Assembly (NCBI GenBank): GCA_032358255.1
Contig: JAULBX010002778.1
Location: forward strand, 79,849 to 143,848
Origin: Heterotrichella gracilis
Taxonomy: Eukaryota > Sar > Xanthophyceae > Tribonematales > Xanthonemataceae
Direction of reading: 5' to 3'
DNA length: 64,000 nucleotides
Shown here: positions 24,169 through 35,523 of the stretch, piece after piece
Layout of the letters: every line of letters starts with the position of its first letter
How positions within the stretch are numbered: position 1 is the first letter of the stretch
The notes under the pieces: model-generated
The model's database searches: none
What the model was told of the DNA's origin: nothing
The model's input: the letters and a program-made list of their open reading frames with translations, nothing else
Made by a program: the position numbers and the translations under genes

Positions 24169-26177
24169 ATGATGGCTCTTCTGTCTTGGGCTGTACCAAT
24201 ATCAACGTAAGTGGTCACACCCTATGTTTGCGACCGTTCTCGCTGCCAAATCCCGGACTTGCATCTCTGTGCGCATGTGAGCATGCCTTGGGCACTCAAC
24301 TCGGTTGCCCCTGCTCAACTCAAGAACCGAAGTGAGCACGAGCAGTGGCTGTTGCACGTCCCCACTGTTTGCGCGCCCTCTGTTTGTTCTCCGAGCTGGG
24401 TGTCCTAGTCACCGACTACCGCCTGGGTCAATGTTGCATGGCCACGCCCCATGCGCACCAGCAAGCAGCTGTGTCCATCCTTGGTAAAACCTGACGCGCA
24501 CACTCTCCAAAAATGCCTTGTTAATTGTTTTTACCACCTTGCAGCGGATTTATGGGCCTGGTGCTACCTATGTGGGGCACCTTCACTGCAATTGAGAGCA
24601 AACATAAGGAGGATGATAAGCAGGCAAGTGGGCTTGCACCCTGGGATCCCTAGGCCACGCTGACAAGGGTCGAAGTCTCTGCTCTCTTTTGAACAACTGA
24701 ATACCGCTTGCATAATACCACTTGCAAATAGTTTTTTGCCTTGATGCCCATCTGGAAAGCTCCTTTCCGTTGTTGCAGTGGCTTTATGTATGCGTATAGT
24801 TTGAACGAGTACCGCTTGCACATATTCCTTGCCGTGATACCCACCTCTATATAACTTTTTCTTGTTGCAGTGGTTGATGTATTGCTTTCACATATGCTAT
24901 GCAAGGTTACCACTGCTTTTGCATATTTTTGCCAATCAACTTTCACATGCTTTTCACCATGATACCCATCTTCAAATCTCCTTTCCCTTGTTGCAGTGGC
25001 TCACATATTGGGTGATATTTTCCTGTGGCCTGTTGGTCAATATCCTTGGAGCCAGGCTACTCGCATGGTGCGCACCATGTCCTATGGTCTGATGCATAAA
25101 GTGGCAGCAAGCCCGCTGCCTGCTGCCCGCAGTTATCCAGTCGTCTGCTGAACCATGCAGCCTTGGTTGCACTGTACACTGTGCTGCTGGCCTTAATATT
25201 TTTCCCTGCTTACTGGAGTGCTTCTGTTGCAGGATCCCGCTGCTGCCTGAGCTGCGCCTGGCGCTGCTGTGCTGGCTGGTGCTGCCAAAGTACAACGTAA
25301 GTGGAGGGTATGGGGGGCACAACATTGACCTGCGCCGTTGTTTAGTTCCACACCCAAGAAGTTCAACCCCACTGTTTTAATCCATCGCACACTAGTGGCA
25401 GTACTGTGTTGGGTGTCTTGGCCGGGTCTCCATGGTGCTGTGCGCAAAATTTTGCAGGTGACAGTGCCCCCTGACTGTGATCGGATTCTTGTGTATTGTT
25501 CCCCTCTCCCCTCCCTCACCATGACTACCACTTTTTACAGGGTGCTGCCTGGGTGTATGAGGCGCTGCTGCGACCGGTGGTGCTGTCAGTTGAGCACCAG
25601 GCCAAGGTGTCGCCTTTTGTTCAGGGTAAGTGCAGGTGGAGGTATACTGTAGTCCTGTAGCTGACGGGTTCTACATATTTAGACATTACATAATCGCCAT
25701 ATCACTTCCGAAGGTGTCAAGCAATATAACATGGTATGAAAATTGTGGGGTGGGTTGCTTTCTCAGTTACATTTTGGTGTTTCCATTAAGAATTATGTTT
25801 GACACCGTATAATTAGGCGTCCATCCCATACAGCTGGGTGCGCACTATGCTGCATTGTGGCACGCTGTGCATGATGGTGTCACTCACTTGAGCAGCACCA
25901 CATAGCACCACCATCTAACCTGCCCGCTTCCCCTGCACCAGACTTCCAGGCCCGCTGGCGCTCACATCGTGCTGCTCAGAAGGCAGCCATCCACCGAGCA
26001 CCCGTGGTCCAGACACCTGTGGTCCAAACACCTGTGCAGGAATCTGCTGTGCTCCAGTCCCCCGCCAATTTGACCAGCCCCACACAGCGCCCAGCCGCCA
26101 CCCTGTCCAGCCCCATGGAGGTGCCCAGTCAGGGGCTGGGGCTGGGCAATACACAGATTGGGCTGGCCCAGTACTGA
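24169..26177 (+). CDS. HVA22/REEP (DP1/TB2) family membrane-shaping protein, tandem copy B
   Basis: Six exons: 24169-24206, 24545-24623, 24997-25067, 25233-25296, 25541-25625 and 25942-26177; 190 residues. Exons 2-5 have exactly the lengths found in copy A. Core: GFMGLVLPMWGTFTAIESKH-KEDDKQ, WLTYWVIFSCGLLVNILGAR, IPLLPELRLALLCWLVLPKY, GAAWVYEALLRPVVLSVEHQ. This is closer to plant HVA22 (EDDKQWLTYW) than copy A. The longer tail (DFQARWRSHRAAQKAAIHRA, then repeated PVVQTPVVQTPVQ) is basic then Pro/Gln-rich. Intron 2 uses a GC donor (CAG/GCAAGT) and holds three copies of its own 3' splice module. Expected in the ER membrane, shaping tubules; in plants HVA22 proteins are linked to stress and vesicle traffic. 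Confidence 0.9.
24701..25010 (+). repeat. Triplicated 3' splice-site module in intron 2 of HVA22-like copy B
   Basis: Three degenerate units each run from ACCGCTTGC/ACCACTGCT-like sequence through TGATRCCCAYCT to a pyrimidine tract, TTGTTGCAG and TGG(C/T)T. The CAGs end at 24778, 24870 and 24996. Only the last is followed by an exon that continues the HVA22 frame (TGGCTCACATATTGGGTG). The first two are followed by TGGCTTTATGTATGCG and TGGTTGATGTATTGC. Confidence 0.85.
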
Positions 26178-27474
26178 AATGGAGATATGAATAATGGCAT
26201 GGGGTTGAGCACCAGAATGTTGGTTTGCACACATTGTCAAGCACTTGTGGCAACGACGACCCCTACTTTCAGAGCTCATGAAAATGCCATGAAAATGTAT
26301 ATGTTGAAAGACCGGATTGATTTGTCTGAAGTTGTAGAAAGTGGGCAAGCCTACAACGTACATTTTCCCTTTGTGACCTTGCACGTGTTTGCCTGTGATA
26401 TTCTTTGCCCCGCTATGGCTCAATGCCACTAACCTGCTGTGACCCAAATAATGATAGAATATATTTTAGGTGGATCTTTTTATTTCAGTTTTATCAGTCA
26501 AACTTTGATTTACAGTTCACAAGACTGTGGGCATGCCATGGCATGTAGCCAACTCCTCAGCACCACCGCAATGGGTGTATGCCATTCTTTGTAAACTTAC
26601 CCAACAGCACCAGACATGCCATGCCTGTTAGTTGACAAAACTCAGGCCAGGTAATCATGTCTCATCAGGTAAAATGTTATGTTGGTGGGCATGCTGTATC
26701 CACTTTGTTGAAGTACCTGCTAGATAATTACAGATACCTACAGCAGTACGCTTTTTGCCATCTTACTGGAAGTATCGTTGAGGATCTCGCGTCGTGCGAC
26801 TTTACACTATATCTGAGATGCTCTCCCACCACCTGGCATCCCGGATGCGGCGCCACATGACCCAAAACCCTAAACCCTAAAACCCCCATGCCATGGTGAC
26901 CAAAAGTGGAGAGCTCTAGGTGTCAAGCCACCAGACAACATATTTTTTTGCGACTATGATGCACCTTCAACTGTTCACTTTGTAGCCTTTGAAGTTGTAG
27001 GCACATAGGAAATTGGGCACGCTGCAATTACGGTGCAACAATTGCATGCATGCATCTGACCGACTGCCCACCGTCCGGTTTATGGGCACACTGTTGCGTG
27101 TCGGTGCACAAGACGACTGTATACAAGGCTGCAACGTTTCATTCGAGGTATACATGGTAACTGTATTGCAATAGTGTTTGCCCAACAGGCGTTCGCCTAA
27201 GGGCGACTTCCCGAACAGTGACATGCATGCATATGACACGCTTGCATATGGGCACCAAACCTTGCGCTTTGCACCCGGTTTGGGCGTTTCCTTGGAGAAA
27301 CTATCCCGGCCAAGTTACTACTGCAGGTTGTACCAAAATTACATTTCCTTTTGCCAGGCCAGTGGCCTTTGCCTGCCGCCGAGGTGGCATGCACGCCCTG
27401 GTGCCTGCAGCCACGCCTGCAGCACCACCGGGCCCCACTGCTCCCCTCCGCCACCGCCACCGGGTCTTTGCGTG
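26178..27474. other. Intergenic with an interstitial telomere-like motif
   Basis: About 1.3 kb between two plus-strand genes. A TGTAA candidate poly(A) signal lies near 26591. The minus-strand equivalent of TTTAGGG repeats (CCCTAAACCCTAAAACCC) lies at 26868-26885. No gene supported. Confidence 0.5.
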
Positions 27475-29873
27475 ATGTCCATACAGTCACTACCGCGGTC
27501 GGTGGGTGCACTGCGCCAGCGGCTGCAGGACGCCTGCAGGTGTGTACCTGAATACGGTCTTCCTGGCCTGTGGTTTGCCCACCACGCACCACTGCGGCAT
27601 CTGGGTCATATAGTCCCCCAGAGTCTGCGTTGGCCTGTGCCCTGGGTGTGGGCACTCTCCACCGCATGCTGCGTTTCCACCTTGCTCACTTTTTGAGGGC
27701 CTCAGCCAATACCGCCCCTTCCCAGGCACATATCCGCATATGGCCGCCAGCGCCCGCATGTGTCTGGTGTGACCCGCCTGCTGGGGCGCACGCGGCGTGA
27801 GGCTGAGGGCCTGGAGGCGCTGTGCGTGCAGCTGGGGCTGGGGGAGGGGCAGGCACTGGAGGGGCTCATGGAGGGGGGGGAGGAGGGGGGAGGGGGGCCG
27901 CGCACCGCCGAGAGGCTGCAGGGCTTGCTGAACAACCTGAAGGGCATTGAGGCTGAGCTGCTGACTGCGCAGCATGCGCCCGATGTGGTGGCGCTGGGCA
28001 AGAGGTTCTACACGGTGGTGGATGGTGAGGGGAACCCACTCGTGCCGCCGCATGGGTCACGGCAATCTATGCAGCATGCACGGAAATTCACTTAATTCAC
28101 TTAAGTGCAATGCCATGGACATATTGACCATATGGCTGCATGTGCATCAGCTGCGGACATGGAAGTCAGGTTCCTTTTCGTTTTCTTGTCCCGCTGCGTT
28201 GGCCTGACCGCACTGCTGTGGGTGGTGCAGGCCGGTCTGTGGGTGTGGAGATTGACTGCGTGGCGCAGGGCGGCGCGTGCTGGATTGAGGCCAAGGCACA
28301 CCTCAACTTTGGGGTGGCGTCCAACCAGTGGAGCGGGACCAAGAGGAGCAGCAAAGGTGTGGCGTTGGGGGGCTGGGAGGATGAGGTGGGCGCTGTGCAT
28401 GCACACACATGTCACTCACAGCTACCCCTGCAGGCATGTGTATGGTTGTGACGCCTTCCCATGTACATATATTGTGCCGGAATGTAATGATTATAATATG
28501 TCTTTTTTCCAGCAATTAGTTGCTTTTCTTATATCATTTATGTATTTGTCGAGGCCCTGAATAAGTCGCCTTGCTTGTCCAGGCTTGCGCCAGCAGGTAG
28601 TTGACCAGGTGCGTGTGGCCATGGACCCGATCAATGCTGTGCGCTGGCGGCCCCCCTGCCTGGTGCTGTACTTCCCGCTGGGCACGCTGGGACCAGATGT
28701 TGCACGTGAGCTGCAGGGGATGAACGTCACGGTCATCACAGGTGGGGATGGGGAGCCATGTGGCGATGATGGGGAGGGGAGGGGGTGTCACGCAGATGTC
28801 ACCTATTCCATGGTGTGGAGAGACGATGGGAATGATGGGGCGAGGTGCAGCTTACAGCCTAATTGATTCACCCTTGCACTCCCCTGCCTGCAGGCGAGTT
28901 TGACTCCAGTGCCCTCCCTGTACCCCCGCCGCCCCCCACTGCCGCCAACCTTGACGTCACAACACTGTGTGCGCTGGTGTCAGAGGTCAGCCATGGGGGT
29001 CCGGGCAATGCTCAGGTGGAGGAATGGGCGCAGAGAGTCAGCCACTGGCAGGTGAGGGGTAGGGGTGGGTCTGCTTCCAACCGCCCGCCATGGGTTTGTA
29101 TAGCCATGGCACAGTTGTCACATGTGAAACACCTGAAGCGGTTCAAATTATTTTAATCACTGGTATAAGAATTACATAAGAATCCATTTTCATTGTGAAG
29201 TTCACAATATACAAAAAGAAGTAAGGGGCCTCCCCTTCACCATGCCCTTAACTCCCTCACCCCTTTGCAGGATTGCCTAGATGCCGAGCGCTGCTCCCCC
29301 CTGCTGGCTGAGCTGTCCCCACACCTGCGGGGGCGGTGCCTGGTGGTGGAGCGGGGGGCGCTGGATCAGTTTGAGGCGCTGGTGGGCCAGTTTGGGGGGG
29401 AGCGGGAGCGGCGGCGGTGGGGGGCGCTGCGCCAACGACTGGTGGTGCTGCCCCCACAGGTGGAGGATGCGGAGGAGGCAGTGGCGGTGGGGGTGGGGGG
29501 CCACTGGGGGGAGGAGGGTGCATCGGTGGGAAACGTAAGGGGGCTAGGTGATGAAGATGATGGGGAGGATGCATTTGCCGCCATTCTGTGTGGCCAGCGC
29601 GCCACCCTCAGAGACACGCTGGCATGCGAACCCGCCTCACCATCAGTGTGTGCTGCCCCCATCTCGGGATCCCCTTCCCACCCGCACTGCAGCGCACGCT
29701 TGGCCCACGGCATACCTGGCCTGCCCCCCGCCACCCGTGCAATGTTTGGCCTGGGCGACGCAGTGGGTGCAGTGACACTGACAGCCAACGGGGCTGCGCT
29801 GCGCCTGTTGGGCCACCACCGGCTGCAGCTTGAATGCCATGTGCACAGGCCGGTGTGGCTCACCGGACAGTGA
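27475..29873 (+). CDS. DUF1308 (C7orf25-like) conserved protein
   Basis: Six exons with consistent phases: 27475-27539, 27726-28024, 28231-28356, 28583-28741, 28894-29051, 29271-29873; 469 residues. The N-terminal half is helical (GVTRLLGRTRREAEGLEALC, then a Gly/Glu loop and LLNNLKGIEAELLTAQHAPD). The core has the family's pattern SVGVEIDCVAQGGACWIEAK followed by GTKRSSKGLRQQVVDQVRVA, WRPPCLVLYFPLGTLGPDVA and LQGMNVTVITG. Plant and animal DUF1308 proteins have a comparable 'D-hydrophobic-V...W-I' strand and 'R..Q.L..A....RPP.hhhhF..G' block; the assignment rests on that memory. The C-terminal exon has a long Gly/Glu insertion and then FAAILCGQRATLRDTLACE and GDAVGAVTLTANGAALRLLG. Biochemical function is unknown. 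Confidence 0.72.
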
Positions 29874-30599
29874 TGGGGCGTGAGGGGAAGGAATGCAGGC
29901 GGGGTGGGAGACGCGCAAGGCATGGGCGCGGGTGTGAACGTTGATTGGGCGCCAACTTTCACTGAATTCACTAATCCATCATGATGGATTTGTCAGCCGC
30001 TGTACCTTCGTTACATGCACTTCGGCAACACAGCCAGAGCAGCAGCTCATCGGACGCAATGCATGTCTGCAAGCTTCACCACTGAGCTCAGGCATTGGTG
30101 TTGCCAAGCGGCTTGGTGAACCATAGTGATGTTTTAAATCATTCAGAGATTCTCAAGAATTCATTGCGTTTTGGTGTACGATGAATTATCCGATAACAAG
30201 GCACTGACAGGGTCAACATGCTCTTCAGTGTAGAACATCGCATGCTATGCAGTGCAATGAGGAAAATCTCTTGAAATCAACCGTTATTCAACTTATAAGT
30301 GCACAGTCCTATAATTTATAGGACTGTGCACTGCCCACTAGTTGTTAAACTGATTCAATTCACTGACAATGCCCAGGACTCCCCTATTATGGCCAACGCC
30401 CTAATAAGACGGGCAAATGCGCGCAATGGGCAGGGCGCCCTGCATGGCATGGCTGGCAGGTGGCAGGCAGCAACGGTAACCTCCTGCGCATGCATGCATG
30501 CCATCCAGCTGTGTGGCAAACTTGTGCGCATGCATCATCATGCTATCATGTATCCAGCAAGGCTGGCCACGCCATCACATGGCTGCACCTCACAGCTGC
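29874..30599. other. Convergent intergenic region with a perfect hairpin
   Basis: About 725 bp between the stop codons of two convergent genes. It contains the inverted repeat at 30298-30332. The stretch 30120-30300 is AT-richer than its surroundings. No gene supported. Confidence 0.5.
30298..30332. repeat. Perfect 16-bp inverted repeat with 3-nt loop
   Basis: Left arm AGTGCACAGTCCTATA (30298-30313), loop ATT, right arm its exact reverse complement (30317-30332). It lies between convergent transcription units, so it could be a terminator-like or cruciform structure or a small MITE remnant. Confidence 0.95.
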
Positions 30600-33445
30600 T
30601 CAAGCGCCATCCGCTCCTGGTGCCCCCGCCTGCACCACCATGCGCACAGTGACCCCCAGCGCAGGCAAGCCAGGGGAGGAGGCGGCGGGGGGCAGCGGGG
30701 CTTTGCCGTGGCGCAGGCTGCGCACCGCTGCACCCGCATATGACGACAGTGCAGGTAGTGCGCTGTCTGGGAGGTAGCCCACATGCTCGCTGCCAGCCGT
30801 CAGGAACAGGACCTGGCACGGGGTGTGGGTGGTCAGGCAGGTGCCATGTGTGCTTTGCCAAGGGGGAGGTGAGTGAGCAGGGGCCATGTGCGCAGTGGTG
30901 GTGGGGAAGTGGTGAGGCGAGGCTGGTGCCACATGTGCCGGTAGATGCAGGCAAGGCAGACAGCGCCGGCGCCATAAGCGCACATGTCATGCCGTGGTAT
31001 GCACATGCATGTGCGGGGGGGAAGCAAGCAAGCAGCTTGCGCCACAAGCACCATGTCATTCTGTGGTATCTGCATGCTGCTGTGCCCACCTTCCCCTGCC
31101 TGGGCTTGTGGTGCCACGTCAGCGCCTGGCCCACACGCAGCGGGGCGCGCATGCGGGTGGACACACCCTCCAGCTCAAACTCAGGCCTGCGGGGGGAGGG
31201 CGGTGCCATGTCAAAGGCAACGCGGGCCTGCATCCCGTCAACTCCACACACATTAAAAAAGGACAGTGGCTGCTCATAGACATAAATCAGCGCTTTAATC
31301 CTAAGTGCAGAAAGTCTTGAGGTGGCGTAAAATACACAGTCGGGTGTCGCAATGCACCTCTCGTCAACCCTTGTAGCTCATTCACTTGAGTCCTGCCCCA
31401 CCTCCACCTCCACCTCCTCCACCCACCTGCATCCCTGCGGCTCCCTCCCCACTTGCTGCAGCACCTCAGGCAGGTCATCGGGCGATGCCACAGTGAGAGT
31501 GGTGGTTGCGGGGCGCTGAACAAGGCGCAGGTGGCCGGGCTGGACGGGGCCAAGGGGGGCAGAGGCCTGGGGGAGAGGAGAATGAAACAGTGCAGCTTTG
31601 AGTATGTACGCCGTAATTGTGCTGTGGTGGAGTGATGCAATGCAGCATTGAAGGATGCACTTAACACCGCAGGTGCACTGAGCGCAAGGCGGTGCGGGTG
31701 GGTGGAGAGATGCAGTGGGGTGAGTGCACATGCACATGCACATGCACATGCAGGGGCTTTGCTTGCCAGGGTAGTGTGTCATGTCCACCAAGGTCAACCA
31801 TATGAAATCAAGAACCAACGGCTGCCACCAAAGCCTGGATCATGCGCACTCGCCCCCGCCCCCGCCACCATCATGCCTCCCTACCTTGCCCTCCGCCTCC
31901 GCCCCGCCTGCGCTCCCCTCCTCGCCCCCCGCGCTCTTCTCCTCCTTGGCCTGCCCACGTATGCGCTGCAGCGTGAGGTCCCGCTGTGCCTGACGCCGTT
32001 TCACATCCGCCTCGCGCCGCCGCTGGGTTGCCTCAGCCTTGCGCCGCACACCCTCGGCGCTGGTGGGGGGGGGCTTGCTGCAAGGGGGGGTATGCGAGAT
32101 GGGGGTCAAGTGGCAGCAATGGAAAAATTACGCTTAGGATGTGCATCATATCACATCCATGATCCCAAAAAGCTGCAATCATGCTCAATGCCTAACTTCA
32201 GAAGCGTGATCGGTGGACAACTTCATCCGCTGCTAGCAGCATGTTCATGCGCGGTGACGAAGGTCAACTAGCAGCCACCGACGGTATGTTGCCCCGTGCA
32301 AATGCACAGCAACGTGGTACAGGGTACTGGCGCAGGGTGTTGCATCCCGTACGCGTAGCGGGGCCGCGAGTCCAGCTCCTTGGGCAGGGGCAGCAGGCCG
32401 GGGGGCAGCTCATCGGTGCGCTTGCCTGCGCGGCGCTGGCGGGCGCTGGCACCACCACCCCCCACATCCCCCTCTGCACCACTGCGTGAGGTTGCCAGGC
32501 TGGTCTGGAGCCACCCGTCAGACTCTGCACATGCACAGGGGGGAGACATGGTCAAGCCAGTGGCAAAGGGAGGATGCAGCGTCCCTGTGTAGTGATACCA
32601 CATGCCAGGTGCGCGTGACATAAGCTGCGGTGCACCTTGCCCCTTGAGCACATGCCTGGCTCTGGCAATGTGTGCCTGTGCCTGTGCCACCCCTCTTGCC
32701 CCACCTGTGTTGTCGCTCCCTGCGTTTGCGCCATCCAGGGTGACGGACCCCTCCCCATCGCTGCTGATGGTCACGTCGCCCCCTGATACCTCGCTGGCTG
32801 TCGCGTACTCGTCCTCCCCTGCACACCACAGCGGCTGGCGCCTCACCACAGCAGGTGGCTCGGTGAATGGTGGCAGGCACAGCAACCCTATGCTGGCGCG
32901 AAGCAGACATCGGGCACGTGACGATGGGGTGCGTAGGGTCCCCAATGGGTGCTGCAGGGTTTGGCTGCCATACCTTCAGAGTCCTCCCCCGACCCCACCA
33001 CGCTGTGCCGCGAGGGTGCCCTGCCACCCCGCCGCCTGGGCGCAACCACCACCTCCTCCTCCTCCTCCTCACCTCCCTCCTGGGATGAGGTGGATGGCGA
33101 GGGGGGGTCCGGGGGCGGGGCATCACCTGCCTGTGTGTTGCGTCGAGGTGGCGAGCGTAGCAGTGGGAACTGGTTGTCCAGCCGCGCGGCGCGCCGGGCA
33201 CCTAGGTTCTGCAGGCAAGGAGGGGGGTAAGGGGGTGCTCAAGTGGTGCCTGTATGGGATAGGCGGCAGCATATACTGTCCCGAGAAAAAGGCAGTGTTG
33301 AAGTAGATACTTGTTGAACAATTGCTGTGTGTGGCTGAGTGTGGCTGCCTGAAGGGACGTACCCTGACCATTGTGCGTGTGGAGTTATCAGCCTGCAGCC
33401 CCTGGTGCAGCGCTGCGCTTATGTACACCAACTGGACCTTGATAC
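30600..33445 (-). CDS. Lys/Arg-rich nuclear-type protein with INO80B/PAPA-1-like region (5' end not found)
   Basis: At least eight exons whose phases agree. In order: GIKVQLVYISAALHQGLQAD (about 33363-33445); NLGARRAARLDNQFPLLR plus a Pro/Ser and poly-Glu stretch (to about 32973); EDEYATASEVSGGDVTISSD (about 32710-32820); ESDGWLQTSLATSRSG and KRTDELPPGLLPLPKELDSR (about 32350-32525); AEGVRRKAEATQRRREADVK and RRQAQRDLTLQRIRGQ (about 31885-32075); LRLVQRPATTTLTVASPDDL (about 31430-31567); PEFELEGVSTRMRAPLRVGQ (about 31090-31195); and a last exon, FLTAGSEHVGYLPDSALP, ending at 30600. The Arg/Gln-rich block followed by a 'TTTLTVASPDDLP' strand resembles the plant INO80 subunit B arrangement (KAEAAQRR... 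then GTTVSFP...). No HIT-type zinc finger is visible, so the assignment is weak. The last two exons could instead belong to a separate downstream gene, because an in-frame stop at 31378 would end a shorter product. Confidence 0.45.
31725..31752. repeat. Hexamer microsatellite (TGCACA)n
   Basis: Nearly five perfect TGCACA units in an intron of the Lys/Arg-rich gene. Confidence 0.9.
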
Positions 33446-34644
33446 CTGAAGCATCGTAGGAACTATCAGGTCTAGGTGCGTGGTGAAGTGATCAGCACTG
33501 GTGGAGTGATCACCACCTTGGCACATGCATGCATGCATTCCCATGCATGCATATGCAGCGACGAGGACGTTTGTCGACTGCAGCAGCCTACCAGGCACCT
33601 GCACTATCCTCGAACACCAGGGAATTGGTGTTATAGCATCGCACGGCCACTTTATGTTGCGTTGCAGCGTTCCTGCCTGGACTGTTCCCCAGTCCCAGTG
33701 AAACCAGACCTTGTCAGCCTTACACAGCTCTGTGGCACTTTTCTCGGAGGCTGTGTGCATGCAAGGGTCACCCAGGTGCGTGTTCAAATGTGCTGCTGCA
33801 ATGGCAAGTGCACTACTGGTTTGGTGCCCTGCATCGGTTGCAAATATGCAGATAAATATTTAGCAATTGTCACTGTGGTTATCTGGGGCTGACCCTCAGG
33901 GTGTTGGTAGCGCACTGCCACAGAGAAGAGAGAAGGCACACACGGGCAATTAGGTACGCAATGTACAACTTCTGCCAGTGACAAGCTTTCAAGTAGGTTA
34001 TTCATTCGACATCACCGGTGGATACCACCTGGGGCCAAGCGCGCTGTACATTATAATCAACTATCAAAATGCAGTAGGCCATCTCCAGCCAACAGCTGCA
34101 TGGCGGAAATGCCACTGCTGAGATAACAGAGGTATATATGGCTGTGAACCTACAAACATGTATGCTGGGGGCATGCAGCGCAATCCCAAGACCAAAGCAC
34201 ATAGCTAAGCTCTACAGCAGAATGCCATGAAGTTGCACGGTAGCTACATATGACGCTTTCAGTTGCTGCACTACAACGCTGTGCGTGCTCGGCGGCCCAA
34301 TACGAGGACAAGGATGCCGAAGCTGTGGAACACTGAAAATGTGATAATTCAAATCTCACCTGCCAGTGAGATTTTGTGTTATGAAAATGTTAAAAACAAC
34401 GGTGGTGACTGTTGGTGAGCGGCAGCATAGCCTGAGGCATGCTTGGCGAGCACCACATACCAAAAAATTATAAACAAAAAGCCGTAACACAGTTGGAGGT
34501 ACAGGCGTGCATTGTTTCGCACGCTGAGCCCTGACAGGCATACTAAAATTGTTGCTGCTGCACTTGCTCCCAACTCCAACCATATGTCGCACCTGGTGGA
34601 CCCTAGCCATCGCTCCCCATGCGCCAGTGCTTACCCCCCAAACC
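33446..34644. other. Probable upstream region of the Lys/Arg-rich gene; first exon unresolved
   Basis: About 1.2 kb. A minus-strand frame beginning at an ATG near 34005 (MNNLLESLSLAEVVHC) is a candidate first exon for the gene to the left, but I could not prove a splice to 33445. The segment 33527-33556 contains dense ATGCATGC motifs. The right end is the 3' UTR of the tail-anchored protein gene. Confidence 0.35.
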
Positions 34645-35523
34645 CTACCATAGGTTTGTGAGCAGCAGCACGCCCACCGCCGCCAGGGGGAGCAGACTCA
34701 GCGCCAGGCTGGAAGACACCCATGACCTCCCCGCCACGCTGCCATCCCCCTTGCACCAATCCTGCACCTGCTGGCACACCTGCTGCCATGCCCGCCCAAC
34801 CGCCGCCATGCCCGCACAGCCTGCCCCCCCTTGGGCGCACGCCAGTGCGCATGCCGACTGCTCCCGCCGGACCTCGTCCATGGTCTCACACCAGCCAAAT
34901 ATTATGTTGTCCGCGGTGCGTGCGGATTTGAGCTGCATGCGCCCCTTGAAGGGGCAGTACCCAGAGGGCCAGGACGACGCCTCCGGTAGTGGGGATTCAG
35001 GCGGGCACGACCTGGCCTTTGCCAGGGGGGAGGGTGGCGGGGAAGGTGAGTCTGTTTGGAGGCAGTCCTCGCGCACCTCCGCCAGGTTGTGCGACTCCGT
35101 TTGCCTGAGGCTCCTGGCGCTGCTGCTGGGGCTGCTGCTGGCGCTGCTGGTGCGGGGCAGCGGCGCACTCTGGGTGCGGAAGAAGGGGGTGGAGGAGTGG
35201 TCCGGGGGTTGGGCGGTGGGGGTGTCGGGCGGGGAGGTGCGCACGCTGCAGTGGGGACAGCACGTGAGAGGGCAGGTGTGGGGAACCGTGAGTAGCACCC
35301 GTTGAGGAAGGGCACCAATAAACTAGATATGTCAGTGCATCCCCACGCAAGGTGGGTATGCTTGCACTGGTGGAGACTGATGCGATATGCAGTTGAAATC
35401 CAAAGGGGAAGACTAGATGGCACCGCCTGCCCATGGCCTATGCGCACCACTGCCTCACCTGCCCGCTGACTCAGGCCGCATGCGCCGCTTGGCCGCGCTG
35501 CGAAGGCACTGCAGGGGCCCCAT
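34645..35523 (-). CDS. Predicted tail-anchored membrane protein, unknown function
   Basis: Two exons, 35459-35523 (MGPLQCLRSAAKRRMRPESAG) and 34645-35245, joined in phase 2; 221 residues. After a Ser/Pro-rich disordered half (PLPRTSSASSSPSSSARSLR) comes a compact region, GYCPFKGRMQLKSARTADNI then IFGWCETMDEVRREQSACAL, with several Cys. The last 20 residues form one hydrophobic helix (SSLALSLLPLAAVGVLLLTN) before the terminal LW, as in tail-anchored proteins of the ER, mitochondria or plastid envelope. No signal peptide. I do not recognise the family. An upstream minus frame at 36003-36347 was considered as an extra exon but not included. Confidence 0.55.

Noticed and set aside
31378-31818. 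Reading the Lys/Arg-rich protein to the stop at 31378 (…VGQDSSE)
   Set aside because: A strong donor (GATGCAG/GTGGGT, about 31427) joins in phase to the next exon; kept only as an alternative end.
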